Origin: Silicimonas algicola
GTDB lineage: Bacteria; Pseudomonadota; Alphaproteobacteria; Rhodobacterales; Rhodobacteraceae
Assembly (NCBI RefSeq): GCF_003148765.1
Contig: NZ_QGGV01000001.1
Location: 111,001 to 175,000 of the forward strand
Length of the DNA: 64,000 bases
Direction: 5' to 3'
In this document: positions 39,995 to 48,400 of the stretch, piece after piece
Numbering within the stretch: the first letter of the stretch is position 1
How the letters are laid out: the number at the start of each line of letters is the position of its first letter
Position numbers and translations under genes: made by a program
Notes under the pieces: generated by a model
Database searches by the model: none
Told to the model about the DNA's origin: nothing
What the model saw: the letters and a program-made list of their open reading frames with translations, nothing else

Positions 39995-40828
39995 ATGGAC
40001 TGGGTGACGGACTGGAAGCTTCCAATCGGCAGATGGGCCGAAGCGATCGTCGACTGGCTTCAGCGAAACGCCCAGGGCGTGTTCGACGTGGCAGAAAGGG
40101 CCTTGGACGGGCTGATAGAAAGCGTGGCCTTCGCTTTGGAGAGCCTGGGGCCGCTGATCGTCACGCTGGTGTTCGTGGCGCTGACCTACCTGCTTCAACG
40201 CAGTTGGAAGAAATGCGTGATCGTCGGCCTCGGCATGCTGTTCATCGTCAACCAGGGCTATTGGGACCGCACGATCGAGACGCTGACGCTGATCCTCGTC
40301 TCCTGCATCGTCTGCATGGGGGTAGGCATTCCCATAGGCATCCTCGCCGCCCGTCGCCAGTGGGTCTATGGCGTCCTCGAGCCCGTCCTTGACCTGATGC
40401 AGACGCTGCCGACCTTCGTTTACCTGATCCCGGCCGTCATCTTCTTCGGCCTGGGCCAGGTGCCGGGCTTGATCGCGACGGTGATCTTCGCGATCCCCGC
40501 GCCGATCCGGCTGACCTACCTCGGCATTTCGACCGTGCCTGCCGCGCTGACCGAGGCCGCGACGGCTTTCGGCGCGACACCCATGCAACGTCTCTGGAAG
40601 GTCGAAATGCCGTCCGCCTTTCCCCAGATCATGGTCGGCCTGAACCAGACGATCATGCTGTCGCTGTCGATGGTCGTGATCGCGACGCTCGTCGGCGCCG
40701 GAGGCCTCGGTCAGCCGGTCCTGAACGGGCTGAACCGGATGCAGCCCGACCTTGGTTTCGAGTCGGGTTTCGTCATCGTGGCTCTCGCCACCGTCCTCCG
40801 CGTCATGCTGGAGGTGCGGAAGCGATGA
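39995..40828 (+). CDS. choW: Choline ABC transporter permease
   Basis: 277 aa. Six membrane helices (for example LGPLIVTLVFVALTYLL and ILVSCIVCMGVGIPIGILAA) and the EAA loop EAATAFGATPMQRLWKVEMPSAFPQI mark a ProW/ChoW-type permease. The start MDWVTDWKLPIG matches the family; the longer frame from 39869 is upstream DNA read through. A GGAGG lies rather far (about 17 nt) upstream. The ATPase gene overlaps the stop by 4 nt. No BetI-like palindrome was seen before it. Confidence 0.92.
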   Translation: MDWVTDWKLPIGRWAEAIVDWLQRNAQGVFDVAERALDGLIESVAFALESLGPLIVTLVFVALTYLLQRSWKKCVIVGLGMLFIVNQGYWDRTIETLTLILVSCIVCMGVGIPIGILAARRQWVYGVLEPVLDLMQTLPTFVYLIPAVIFFGLGQVPGLIATVIFAIPAPIRLTYLGISTVPAALTEAATAFGATPMQRLWKVEMPSAFPQIMVGLNQTIMLSLSMVVIATLVGAGGLGQPVLNGLNRMQPDLGFESGFVIVALATVLRVMLEVRKR

Positions 40829-41856
40829 GCGCCGGGACATCCGCCGTCACCTTCGACAACGTCTCGATTGTCTTCGGAGACAAGCCCGACCTTGCGATGC
40901 CTCTGATGGACGAAGGCCTCGGCCGGTCCGAGATCCAGCAGCGCACGGGGCAGGTCCTGGGCGTCCACGACTGCTCCTTGACGGTCGGAAAGGGCGAAAT
41001 CCTCGTCCTCATGGGCTTGTCCGGGTCAGGCAAGTCGACGCTGCTCCGCGCGGTCAACGGGCTGAACCCGGTGGTTCGCGGTCGGGTGATTGTCGAGGAT
41101 GGGGACGCGCAGGTCGACATCACCCACGCCGATGCCGCCACGTTGCGCCACATGCGGCTTCGGCGGATCGCGATGGTGTTTCAGCAGTTCGGCCTTCTTC
41201 CCTGGCGGACGGTACGCGACAACGTGGGCTTGGGGCTCGAGCTTGGCGGCGAGACAAGCAAGGAGCGTCGCGGGCGGGTGGACGAGCAACTCGCTCTCGT
41301 CGGCCTCTCCGATTGGGCGGAACGCAGGGTCGGCGAGCTGTCGGGCGGGATGCAGCAACGCGTCGGTCTCGCCCGTGCCTTCGTGACCGAAGCGCCGATC
41401 CTTCTGATGGACGAACCCTTCTCAGCGCTCGACCCGCTGATCCGCACCCGGCTTCAGGATGAATTGCTGGAATTGCAGGGCAAACTGCACCGGACCATCA
41501 TCTTCGTCAGCCACGACCTCGACGAGGCCTTCAAGCTGGGAGATCGCATCGCGATCATGGAAGGCGGCCGGATCGTCCAGTGGGGCACGCCCCGCGAGAT
41601 CTATCAGCACCCCGCCAACGACTATGTCGCCGAATTCGTGCGCCACATGAACCCTCTCGGCGTGCTCTGCGCACGTGACGTGATGGAGCCTGCCGGGTCC
41701 GCTGCGCAAGGCACCATCGGGGCCGACGATGAGATCGACGACGTGATCCGTGCCGTTCTGGAGACCGGAGCGCCGGTGGCCGTGGTCGAGGACGGACAGT
41801 GTATCGGTCAAATCTCGCGCGAGAGCGTTCTCGCTCGTTTTCTGCCATCGGGCTGA
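40825..41856 (+). CDS. choV: Choline ABC transporter ATP-binding protein
   Basis: 343 aa. Walker A is GLSGSGKST, the signature LSGGMQQRVGLARA, Walker B ILLMDEPFSALD and the switch His FVSHDLDEAF. The N-terminal extension before Walker A (NVSIVFGDKPDLAMPLMDEGLGRSEIQ) is typical of ChoV/ProV. The C-terminal 70 residues form a CBS-like region (GAPVAVVEDGQCIGQISRESV) that may sense osmotic state. It overlaps choW by ATGA. Confidence 0.94.
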   Translation: MSAGTSAVTFDNVSIVFGDKPDLAMPLMDEGLGRSEIQQRTGQVLGVHDCSLTVGKGEILVLMGLSGSGKSTLLRAVNGLNPVVRGRVIVEDGDAQVDITHADAATLRHMRLRRIAMVFQQFGLLPWRTVRDNVGLGLELGGETSKERRGRVDEQLALVGLSDWAERRVGELSGGMQQRVGLARAFVTEAPILLMDEPFSALDPLIRTRLQDELLELQGKLHRTIIFVSHDLDEAFKLGDRIAIMEGGRIVQWGTPREIYQHPANDYVAEFVRHMNPLGVLCARDVMEPAGSAAQGTIGADDEIDDVIRAVLETGAPVAVVEDGQCIGQISRESVLARFLPSG

Positions 41857-41985
41857 CCACTTAGCCGAAGGCGCGGGCAGGTCGGGAACGACGATGCCCG
41901 CTTCGGGTTTTCCGTTTCCACCCCGAACCCAGTTGTGGTCTATTCGGACCGGGCCGGGGCACGTCCCGGGGAGTCACGGCAGGCT

Positions 41986-44244
41986 ATGGCAGAGCAGACC
42001 GACACCGAAAGCCGGAAGCTTCTCAGGCGCCTGCGGGACACGCTGGCCGAAGACACGGCGGGTCAGGCTAGGCTGGATCATATCGTCGAACTGATCGCCA
42101 CCTCGATGCGGACCGAAGTCTGCTCGATCTACCTGTTCCGCGATCCCAAGACGCTTGAACTCTGCGCCACCGAAGGCCTGAAGTCCGAAGCCGTTCACAA
42201 GACGCGGATGAAATTGGGCGAGGGTCTTGTCGGTCGCGTCGCCCGCGACGGGCGCGTGGTCAATTCCGCCGATGCTCCGGCCGAGCGCGGCTTCCGCTAC
42301 ATGCCCGAGACCGGGGAGGAGGTCTTCTCGTCCTTTTGCGGTGTCCCGATACAGCGGCTGGGCACCAAGCTGGGGGTTCTCGTAGTCCAGTCGCGCGAGG
42401 CTCGCGCCTTTTCCGAAGACGAGGTCTACGCCCTCGAGGTCGTGGCGATGGTGCTGGCCGAGATGACCGAACTCGGCGCTTTCGTCGGCGAAGGCGAGGC
42501 GCTGCGCGCGCTGCACACGACGCCCGTCATGTTCCGGGGCGGTATCGGCCAGGAAGGCGTCGCCGAGGGACACGTCTACCTTCACGAACCGCGTGTCGTG
42601 GTCACGAACCCCGTCGCCGACGACCCCGAAGCCGAGATGACGCGCCTGCACGCAGCCATCGAGACTCTGCGTCTTTCCGTCGACGACATGCTCGAATCCG
42701 TGGGTGAGGATCCCGTCGACAAGGACCAGCGAGAGGTTCTCGAGGTCTATCGCATGTTCGCCCACTCGCGGTCCTGGCTGAAACGCATGGAAGAGGACAT
42801 CGCCGCCGGTCTATCGGCCGAGGCTGCCGTCGAGAAGGAACAGTCCTCCGCGCGCCGCCGGTTGGGAGAGGCGGCCGACCACTACATGCGCGAGCGCCTT
42901 CAGGACCTCGACGACCTCTCGAACCGGCTTTTGCGCATCCTGACCGGGCAGGGCAGGGACACCGGCGCGGGCATTCCCGAGGATCCGATCCTCGTCGCCC
43001 GCAACATCGGTCCGGCCGAGCTTCTGGACTATGGCCGCGGCAAGCTGAGGGGCATCATCCTTGAACAGGGGTCGGTGGGCAGCCATGCCGCCATCGTCGC
43101 CCGGGCCTGGGCGATCCCCCTGATCGTCCACACCGAAGGGCGTATCACGCAGGAGGCGCTGAACGGCGATCACATCATGGTCGACGGCGACCAGGGGATC
43201 GTTCACCTGCGGCCCGACGCGGGCGTCGTTTCGGCCTTCCGCGACAAGATCGCCATGCAGGCGCAGGCGCAGGAGCGCTATGCGGGCCTGCGCGGTCTTC
43301 CGGCCGAGGCCAAGTGCGGCACCGTCGTGTCGCTCCACATGAACGCCGGGCTGATCGCCGAGCTTCCCTCGCTCGAAGGCTCTGGGGCCGACGGCGTGGG
43401 CCTGTTCCGCACCGAACTTCAGTTTCTCGCCCGGAACAAGGTGCCGAAGCGGTCCGAATTGGCCGCGATCTATTCCCGGGTTCTCGACGCGGCACAGGGC
43501 AAGCGCGTCGTGTTCCGCACGCTCGACATCGGCTCGGACAAGGTCCTTCCCTACATGAAGCGCGAGGAAGAGCCGAACCCGGCGCTTGGCTGGCGCGCGA
43601 TCCGCGTCGGGCTCGACAAGGTCGGAGTCATGCGGATGCAGCTTCAGGCGCTGCTGCGCGCCGCGAACGGACGACCGTTGACGGTGATGTTCCCGTTCAT
43701 CGCCCAGTTCGACGAGTTTCGCATGGCGCGCCAGCACCTTCTTGACGAGGTCGAGCGCGAGCGGAAGCTGGGTCATCCTCTGCCCGAGAAGCTCGAGATC
43801 GGCGCCATGCTCGAGACGCCGTCGATCGCGTTCGCGCCGCGTCAGTTCTTCGAGATGTGTGACTTCATCTCGATCGGTGGCAACGACCTGAAGCAGTTCT
43901 TCTTCGCCGCCGACCGCGAGAACGAGCGCGTGCGCCGCCGTTACGACAGTCTGAACGTCAGTTATTTGACTTTCCTCCAGCAGATAGTAGAGCGCTGCAA
44001 CGCGACCGGCACGCCTGTCAGCTTCTGTGGCGAAGATGCCGGGCGGCCTATCGAGGCGCTTGCCCTGACCGCCATGGGCCTTCGCTCGCTGTCGATGCGG
44101 CCTGCCTCCATCGGTCCGGTCAAGCATCTGATCCGGCGCGTCGACTTGTCGGATGCGCGACGTGTCATCGACGCGGCCCGCGAAAGCGGTGATCAGTCCG
44201 TTCGTGGTGCGGTGATGGAGTGGCTGCGGACCGTCGGCCCCTAG
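41986..44244 (+). CDS. ptsP: Phosphoenolpyruvate-protein phosphotransferase PtsP (enzyme I of PTSNtr)
   Basis: 752 aa. An N-terminal GAF domain (IVELIATSMRTEVCSIYLF, LGEGLVGRVARDGRVVNSAD) is followed by an enzyme I module with the phosphorylated His at residue 367 (SVGSHAAIVARAWAIP) and the PEP-binding TIM barrel (FRTLDIGSDKVLPYM, CDFISIGGNDLKQFFFAADR). It starts the phosphate relay to NPr and EIIA-Ntr that couples nitrogen state to K+ and carbon control. The start at 41986 is chosen over 41935 because the family N-terminus (MAEQTDTESRKLLRRLRD) begins there. Confidence 0.94.
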   Translation: MAEQTDTESRKLLRRLRDTLAEDTAGQARLDHIVELIATSMRTEVCSIYLFRDPKTLELCATEGLKSEAVHKTRMKLGEGLVGRVARDGRVVNSADAPAERGFRYMPETGEEVFSSFCGVPIQRLGTKLGVLVVQSREARAFSEDEVYALEVVAMVLAEMTELGAFVGEGEALRALHTTPVMFRGGIGQEGVAEGHVYLHEPRVVVTNPVADDPEAEMTRLHAAIETLRLSVDDMLESVGEDPVDKDQREVLEVYRMFAHSRSWLKRMEEDIAAGLSAEAAVEKEQSSARRRLGEAADHYMRERLQDLDDLSNRLLRILTGQGRDTGAGIPEDPILVARNIGPAELLDYGRGKLRGIILEQGSVGSHAAIVARAWAIPLIVHTEGRITQEALNGDHIMVDGDQGIVHLRPDAGVVSAFRDKIAMQAQAQERYAGLRGLPAEAKCGTVVSLHMNAGLIAELPSLEGSGADGVGLFRTELQFLARNKVPKRSELAAIYSRVLDAAQGKRVVFRTLDIGSDKVLPYMKREEEPNPALGWRAIRVGLDKVGVMRMQLQALLRAANGRPLTVMFPFIAQFDEFRMARQHLLDEVERERKLGHPLPEKLEIGAMLETPSIAFAPRQFFEMCDFISIGGNDLKQFFFAADRENERVRRRYDSLNVSYLTFLQQIVERCNATGTPVSFCGEDAGRPIEALALTAMGLRSLSMRPASIGPVKHLIRRVDLSDARRVIDAARESGDQSVRGAVMEWLRTVGP

Positions 44245-45608
44245 GCCGACAGGGTGTAGCGCGTCCAGTAGCGCGTCTGCATCATCAGGCAGGCACCCGC
44301 AAGGCCGACGGTGAGGCCGAGCCAGATGCCTGTCCCCCCGAGGCCGAAGGTGAAGCCCATCACGTAGCTGACGGGAAGCCCGACGACCCAGTAGCTGACG
44401 ACAGCCATGATCATCGGCACGCGGGTGTCCTGAACGCCGCGCAGCATCCCAAGGGCCATCACCTGCCCGGAGTCGACGAGTTGGAACAGGGCGGCCACTG
44501 CCAGAAGGCTTGCCCCCGCGGCGAGGATGGCTGGCCGCTGCGGATCGGCAGGATCGACGAACAGGCCGACGAGAGAGCCGGGGATCGTGAGAAAGATGAT
44601 GATGGTCAGCCCTGCAAAGGTCAGGGACATGCCCATGGCGGCAAGGCTCGCCACTCTCAGCGTGTCGCGGTCGCCCACGCCCCAGTAACGGCCGCCGCGC
44701 ACGGTGATTGCCTGGCTCAGGCCCATGTGAACCATGAACGTCAGGCTGGCGATCTGAAGCGCGATACCGTGGGCGGCGAGTTGGATCGTTCCGACCCACC
44801 CCATCATCGTGGTGGCGGCGGCGAAGAGACCCACCTCGGCGAAGGTGGTCAGCCCGATCGGCCAACCCAGTCGAAACACGCGGGCGAAGTACTCGCGGTC
44901 GATGCGGTGGATGTTCCTGAACAGCTGGTGGCTTGGCCGAGCCCGCCCGGCGTAGACGGCCAGAAGACCGAAGGCGATCAGGTTGCCGAGCAGAGACGCG
45001 ATTCCCGCCCCCGAAATCCCGAGCTCGGGAAAGCCGAGGTTGCCGAAGATCAGCAGCCAGTCGAAGACGAAATTCAGAACTGCGCCGAGGATCGTGATGA
45101 AAAGGATCGCGCGCGTCAGTTCGAGCGCCGAGAGATAGCTCTTCAACACGTTGACCAGCAGTGCCGGCGTCATGGCGAGCCCAAGCCAGACCATGTAGAT
45201 GCCGGCCAGGCGCGAGACCTCCGGGTCCTGGCCGATGGCCAGAAAGATCGACTCGGCGAAGATGAAGAAGGGCGTGACGATCAGCCCCCAGAGCGCCGAG
45301 AGCCACAGCCCCATTCGGGTGATGCGTCGCACCTGCCGGCCGTCGCCCTGCGACAGGGCCGAGGCGATCATCGGCATCACCGCCCATCCGAAACCCGAGC
45401 CCAGAACGAAGACGTTGAACCAGATCGGCCCGGACAGCGAGAGTGCGGCGAGGGACGGGATGTCGTACCATCCCATCATCAGCGTGTCGGTCGTGACGAT
45501 CGCCATCTGCGCCAGGTGGCTGCCCACGAGCGGAAGGCCGAGCCCCAGAAGGGCGCGGATCTGTTCGCCGGCGCGGGCCGGCGGCGCGTGAGGGCTGTCC
45601 TGCTGCAT
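44241..45608 (-). CDS. MATE family efflux transporter
   Basis: 455 aa with 12 hydrophobic helices in two related halves. Family phrases include GLGLPLVGSHLAQMAIVTTDTLMMGWYD and, in the second half, LGWPIGLTTFAEVGLFAAATTMMG. MATE proteins (NorM type) export cationic drugs or metabolites with Na+ or H+. The stop overlaps the convergent ptsP stop by 4 nt. The substrate cannot be read from the sequence. Confidence 0.93.
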   Translation of the reverse strand: MQQDSPHAPPARAGEQIRALLGLGLPLVGSHLAQMAIVTTDTLMMGWYDIPSLAALSLSGPIWFNVFVLGSGFGWAVMPMIASALSQGDGRQVRRITRMGLWLSALWGLIVTPFFIFAESIFLAIGQDPEVSRLAGIYMVWLGLAMTPALLVNVLKSYLSALELTRAILFITILGAVLNFVFDWLLIFGNLGFPELGISGAGIASLLGNLIAFGLLAVYAGRARPSHQLFRNIHRIDREYFARVFRLGWPIGLTTFAEVGLFAAATTMMGWVGTIQLAAHGIALQIASLTFMVHMGLSQAITVRGGRYWGVGDRDTLRVASLAAMGMSLTFAGLTIIIFLTIPGSLVGLFVDPADPQRPAILAAGASLLAVAALFQLVDSGQVMALGMLRGVQDTRVPMIMAVVSYWVVGLPVSYVMGFTFGLGGTGIWLGLTVGLAGACLMMQTRYWTRYTLSA

Positions 45609-45654
45609 GGCCGCCCTTTAGCCTCGCCGCGCCGCGCTAGGCAAACGAAATCGG

Positions 45655-46041
45655 TCAGGCGTATTCAACGACCTCGATCTCGATCCCGTCAGTGTCGCGG
45701 AAGTAGAAGCGGCGTCCCGGTTCATAGCTCGCGTGGTTGTGCGGCTCGAACCCCTCGGCGCGCACGCGCGTCTCGGTCGCATCCAGGTCGTCCACGACGA
45801 CGGCCCAGTGGTTGAGGCCGCCCTTGGTGCGATAGCTCTCGTCATTAGGGTCGCGCGGTGGTTCGGAAAAGCTGAAGAGGGCGACATACGCGTCGTCGGT
45901 TCCGCAATGGATCGTGCGGCCCGTCGTCATGCCCGGGCCCTGCCAGCGCACGCGCCAGCCGAAGACGCGACCGAGCCATGCGGCGGTCGTGGCGGGATCC
46001 GAGACGGTGACGTTGAGGTGTTCGAGACGTGCGGCAGTCAT
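45655..46041 (-). CDS. VOC (glyoxalase/dioxygenase) family protein under SoxR-type control
   Basis: 128 aa, one vicinal-oxygen-chelate domain: LEHLNVTVSDPATTAAWLGRVFGW at the start, GGLNHWAVVVDDLDATETRV in the middle and RRFYFRDTDGIEIEVVEYA at the end. Likely metal ligands are the first His (EHLNV), His in NHWAV and Glu in EIEVVE. It may detoxify an electrophile or redox-active compound. AGGAG lies 7 nt before the ATG. The upstream promoter carries a near-canonical SoxR box. Confidence 0.88.
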   Translation of the reverse strand: MTAARLEHLNVTVSDPATTAAWLGRVFGWRVRWQGPGMTTGRTIHCGTDDAYVALFSFSEPPRDPNDESYRTKGGLNHWAVVVDDLDATETRVRAEGFEPHNHASYEPGRRFYFRDTDGIEIEVVEYA

Positions 46042-46073
46042 GAGAAGGCTCCTGATCTGAGTGACAGGAGGAA

Positions 46074-46104
46074 TTCCTAGGGCCTCAAGTCAACTTGAGG
46101 TCAA
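46074..46104 (-). promoter_or_regulatory. SoxR-dependent promoter (SoxR box with 19-bp spacer)
   Basis: On the minus strand TTGACC (-35), 19 bp, TAGGAA (-10). The spacer region carries the palindrome CCTCAAGTTGACTTGAGG (46083-46100), one base from the canonical SoxR box. The long 19-bp spacer is the hallmark of MerR-type activation. It drives the VOC gene at 46041. soxR itself is not in the window. Confidence 0.88.
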
Positions 46105-46112
46105 GCTAAAAT

Positions 46113-46601
46113 TCAGTCGCGGATTTCTTCCGGCGCTACGCCCCATATCGAGGTCTTCGCGACCCAACCCTTGCTGCTTCCGGCAACGATCCGGCACCAG
46201 TCCAGAGTGCAGGCCCCCAGCCGCGCAATCACGCCGGCCTCGGCACGCGCGTCGATTTGCGCGGTGGGATCGGGCTTGATCCGAAGCGCCACGAGGTCGT
46301 CCTCGACGATGACGTGCCGCACGCCAGACAGAAGCGAATAGTGCATCCATCCGCCCTGGCCGTCACGATCTTCGACCCGTCGCCAGTGCCCGTGCTCGCC
46401 GGTCACCACAAGGGGCATGTTCCGCCGGGTAAAGACCCAGTCGATGCGATGGCTCAGCGATGGTCCGCGCCGCGCGTTGCCTTCGTCGGCCTTCAGCGAG
46501 ACGAACCGCGGCATCGGCAGGTTCGTGACCTTGCCGCGCTCCTCGGCCGCCGCAGGCAGACACAGGAGGGCGCACAGAAAGAGGGCGGCTGCCTTGCGGA
46601 T
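46113..46601 (-). CDS. Secreted SH3-domain protein, apparent ATC start codon
   Basis: 162 aa if it starts at the ATC at 46601; the first ATG is at 46514 and would remove the whole signal peptide. Reading from the ATC gives a textbook export signal (RKAAALFLCALLCLPAAA, cut before EERGK). The codon just before the upstream ACG ACG is TGA, and no ATG, GTG or TTG occurs between it and the signal peptide. AGGTG lies 7 nt before the ATC. The mature part (VSLKADEGNARRGPS, HRIDWVFTRRNMPLVV, then two SH3b-like repeats ending WGVAPEEIRD) binds cell-wall material by analogy. Confidence 0.75.
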   Translation of the reverse strand: MRKAAALFLCALLCLPAAAEERGKVTNLPMPRFVSLKADEGNARRGPSLSHRIDWVFTRRNMPLVVTGEHGHWRRVEDRDGQGGWMHYSLLSGVRHVIVEDDLVALRIKPDPTAQIDARAEAGVIARLGACTLDWCRIVAGSSKGWVAKTSIWGVAPEEIRD

Positions 46602-46715
46602 CGTCGTTCACCTGCTCGTTTCGGCGCACCCCGGAAAGGCGTCTTGTGCCGAGTTCGGTTCCTTGACACTTTGCCAGCAAGCGCCGGACAAGGAAAGACA
46701 CGAGGAGCCGTCCAT

Positions 46716-47702
46716 ATGCCCGACAAGCGCCTGAGTGTGGTCGTCACGCGACGCCTGCCAGAAGCGGTCGAACGGCGCATGGCCGAACTTTTCGATGTCA
46801 CCCTGCGATCTGAGGACCGGCCGATGCCGCGCGAGGCGCTGGCCTCGGCGATGCGTGAGGCCGATGTCCTGGTGCCGACGCTGACCGACCCCCTCGATGC
46901 CGCGCTCCTGTCGCAGGCGGGCGATCGGCTGAAGCTCATCGCGAACTTCGGCGCGGGTGTCGACCACATCGACGTCACCACCGCGCGCCAGCGCGGCATC
47001 CTCGTCTCGAACACGCCCGGAGTCGTCACCGAGGACACGGCGGACATGACGATGGCGCTGATCCTGTCTGTCACACGTCGCCTGCCGGAAGGCATGGCCG
47101 TGATGCAGAAAGGCGATTGGGATGGCTGGGCTCCGACGGCGTTTCTGGGCGGGCGCCTGCGAGGACGCAGGCTGGGCATTCTGGGCATGGGCCGCATCGG
47201 TCAGGCTGTGGCCCGCCGCGCCGTCGCCTTTGGCATGGAGGTTCATTATCACAACCGCCGCCGTCTTCGGCCCGAGGTGGAATTGGACCTGGGAGCGAGC
47301 TGGTGGGAGAGCCTGGACCAGATGGTATCGCGCGTCGATATCGTCTCGATCAACTGCCCGCACACGCCGTCGACTTTTCATCTGCTGAACGCCCGACGCC
47401 TCAAGCTGATGAAGCCGACCGCCGTCATCGTGAACACATCCCGGGGCGAGGTGATCGACGAAAATGCGCTTACCCGGATGCTGCGGGCGGGCGAAATCGC
47501 GGGGGCAGGCCTCGACGTCTTCGAACACGGGACCGAGTTCAATCCGAGGCTGCGCGAGTTGCCGAACGTCGTCCTCCTGCCGCACATGGGATCGGCCACC
47601 GTGGAGGGCCGGCTGGAAATGGGCGAGCGCGTCATCATCAACATCAAGACATTCGACGACGGCCACCGGCCGCCCGACCTCGTCGTCCCGGCGATGCTTT
47701 AG
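46716..47702 (+). CDS. D-isomer-specific 2-hydroxyacid dehydrogenase (glyoxylate reductase-like)
   Basis: 328 aa. It reduces a 2-keto acid with NAD(P)H. The dinucleotide fold GILGMGRIGQAVARRAVAFG is at about residues 155-175. The catalytic Arg lies in FGAGVDHID and NTSRGEVIDENAL, the Glu in GLDVFEHG and the His in LLPHMGSAT. The N-terminus (MPDKRLSVVVTRRLPEAVERRMAELFDV) matches glyoxylate reductases of this family. CGAGGAG precedes the ATG, and the ORF start at 46257 is antisense to the SH3 gene. Confidence 0.9.
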   Translation: MPDKRLSVVVTRRLPEAVERRMAELFDVTLRSEDRPMPREALASAMREADVLVPTLTDPLDAALLSQAGDRLKLIANFGAGVDHIDVTTARQRGILVSNTPGVVTEDTADMTMALILSVTRRLPEGMAVMQKGDWDGWAPTAFLGGRLRGRRLGILGMGRIGQAVARRAVAFGMEVHYHNRRRLRPEVELDLGASWWESLDQMVSRVDIVSINCPHTPSTFHLLNARRLKLMKPTAVIVNTSRGEVIDENALTRMLRAGEIAGAGLDVFEHGTEFNPRLRELPNVVLLPHMGSATVEGRLEMGERVIINIKTFDDGHRPPDLVVPAML

Positions 47703-47713
47703 GGCTGATCCCG

Positions 47714-48358
47714 TTGCGCGCAGCCGTACGTCTCGTCGCACTTTGTATGATCGTTCTGACCGCCGGTTGCGCGCGCCCCATGACCGAGGACGAGACACGC
47801 TTCGCCAAGGACCTTTTCGGTCCCTCTCTCGATACCTCGCGGGTGCGCGTCGCGCTTGGGCTGGGCATAACCCCGGCCCATCCGACGGTTGCAAGAGGCT
47901 TCGTCGAGGTCAAGGCGACCGACAAGGCCTGCGTCCGCACGCCCCAGCCGCGCGGCGCGCAGCCTCCTCAGGCCTTCGCCTTTCGCGACCGCGTTCACTT
48001 CGAGGGCGGTCTCTACTCCGGCGACATGGCGATGACCTGGCCTCGTGCGCTGCGTATTCCCCACGCTCTCATCTTCGCGCACGAGCTGACCCATGTCTGG
48101 CAGTGGCAGAACCGGGCCGAGACCGGCTATTCGGCCGCCCGCGCCGTAGCCGAGAGCTGGCGTATCGCCGACCCCTATTACGCCCCTCCGGGCACCGAGG
48201 ACTTTTGGGCCTACGGGTTCGAGCAACAGGCGGCGCTGGTCGAGGACTTCGTGTGCTTTACGCTCGCAAACCCCGGCCACCCGCGCCGCCACGAGCTTCG
48301 CTCCATCCTCGCCCCCGTGTTTCCGGTGGATCGGTTCGAGGCAGCAATCGGCCGGTAA
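47714..48358 (+). CDS. Putative zinc-peptidase lipoprotein
   Basis: 214 aa from a TTG start 12 nt after the dehydrogenase stop, with AGGG upstream; no ATG or GTG gives a complete signal. The N-terminus RAAVRLVALCMIVLTAGC has a lipobox, so the protein is probably anchored in a membrane facing the periplasm. The motif IFAHELTHVWQWQ contains HELTH, a zinc-peptidase HExxH. The Glu third ligand may be in FWAYGFEQQAALVEDF. Its target is unknown. Confidence 0.7.
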   Translation: MRAAVRLVALCMIVLTAGCARPMTEDETRFAKDLFGPSLDTSRVRVALGLGITPAHPTVARGFVEVKATDKACVRTPQPRGAQPPQAFAFRDRVHFEGGLYSGDMAMTWPRALRIPHALIFAHELTHVWQWQNRAETGYSAARAVAESWRIADPYYAPPGTEDFWAYGFEQQAALVEDFVCFTLANPGHPRRHELRSILAPVFPVDRFEAAIGR

Positions 48359-48400
48359 GCGAGTGGTGCCTCGCTGCGGCCGGCGCGGTGCCGTCAATCG

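Noticed and set aside
42811..45471. 886-aa minus-strand ORF across ptsP and the MATE gene
   Set aside because: Low-complexity shadow of two well-supported genes in other frames; no domain recognised.
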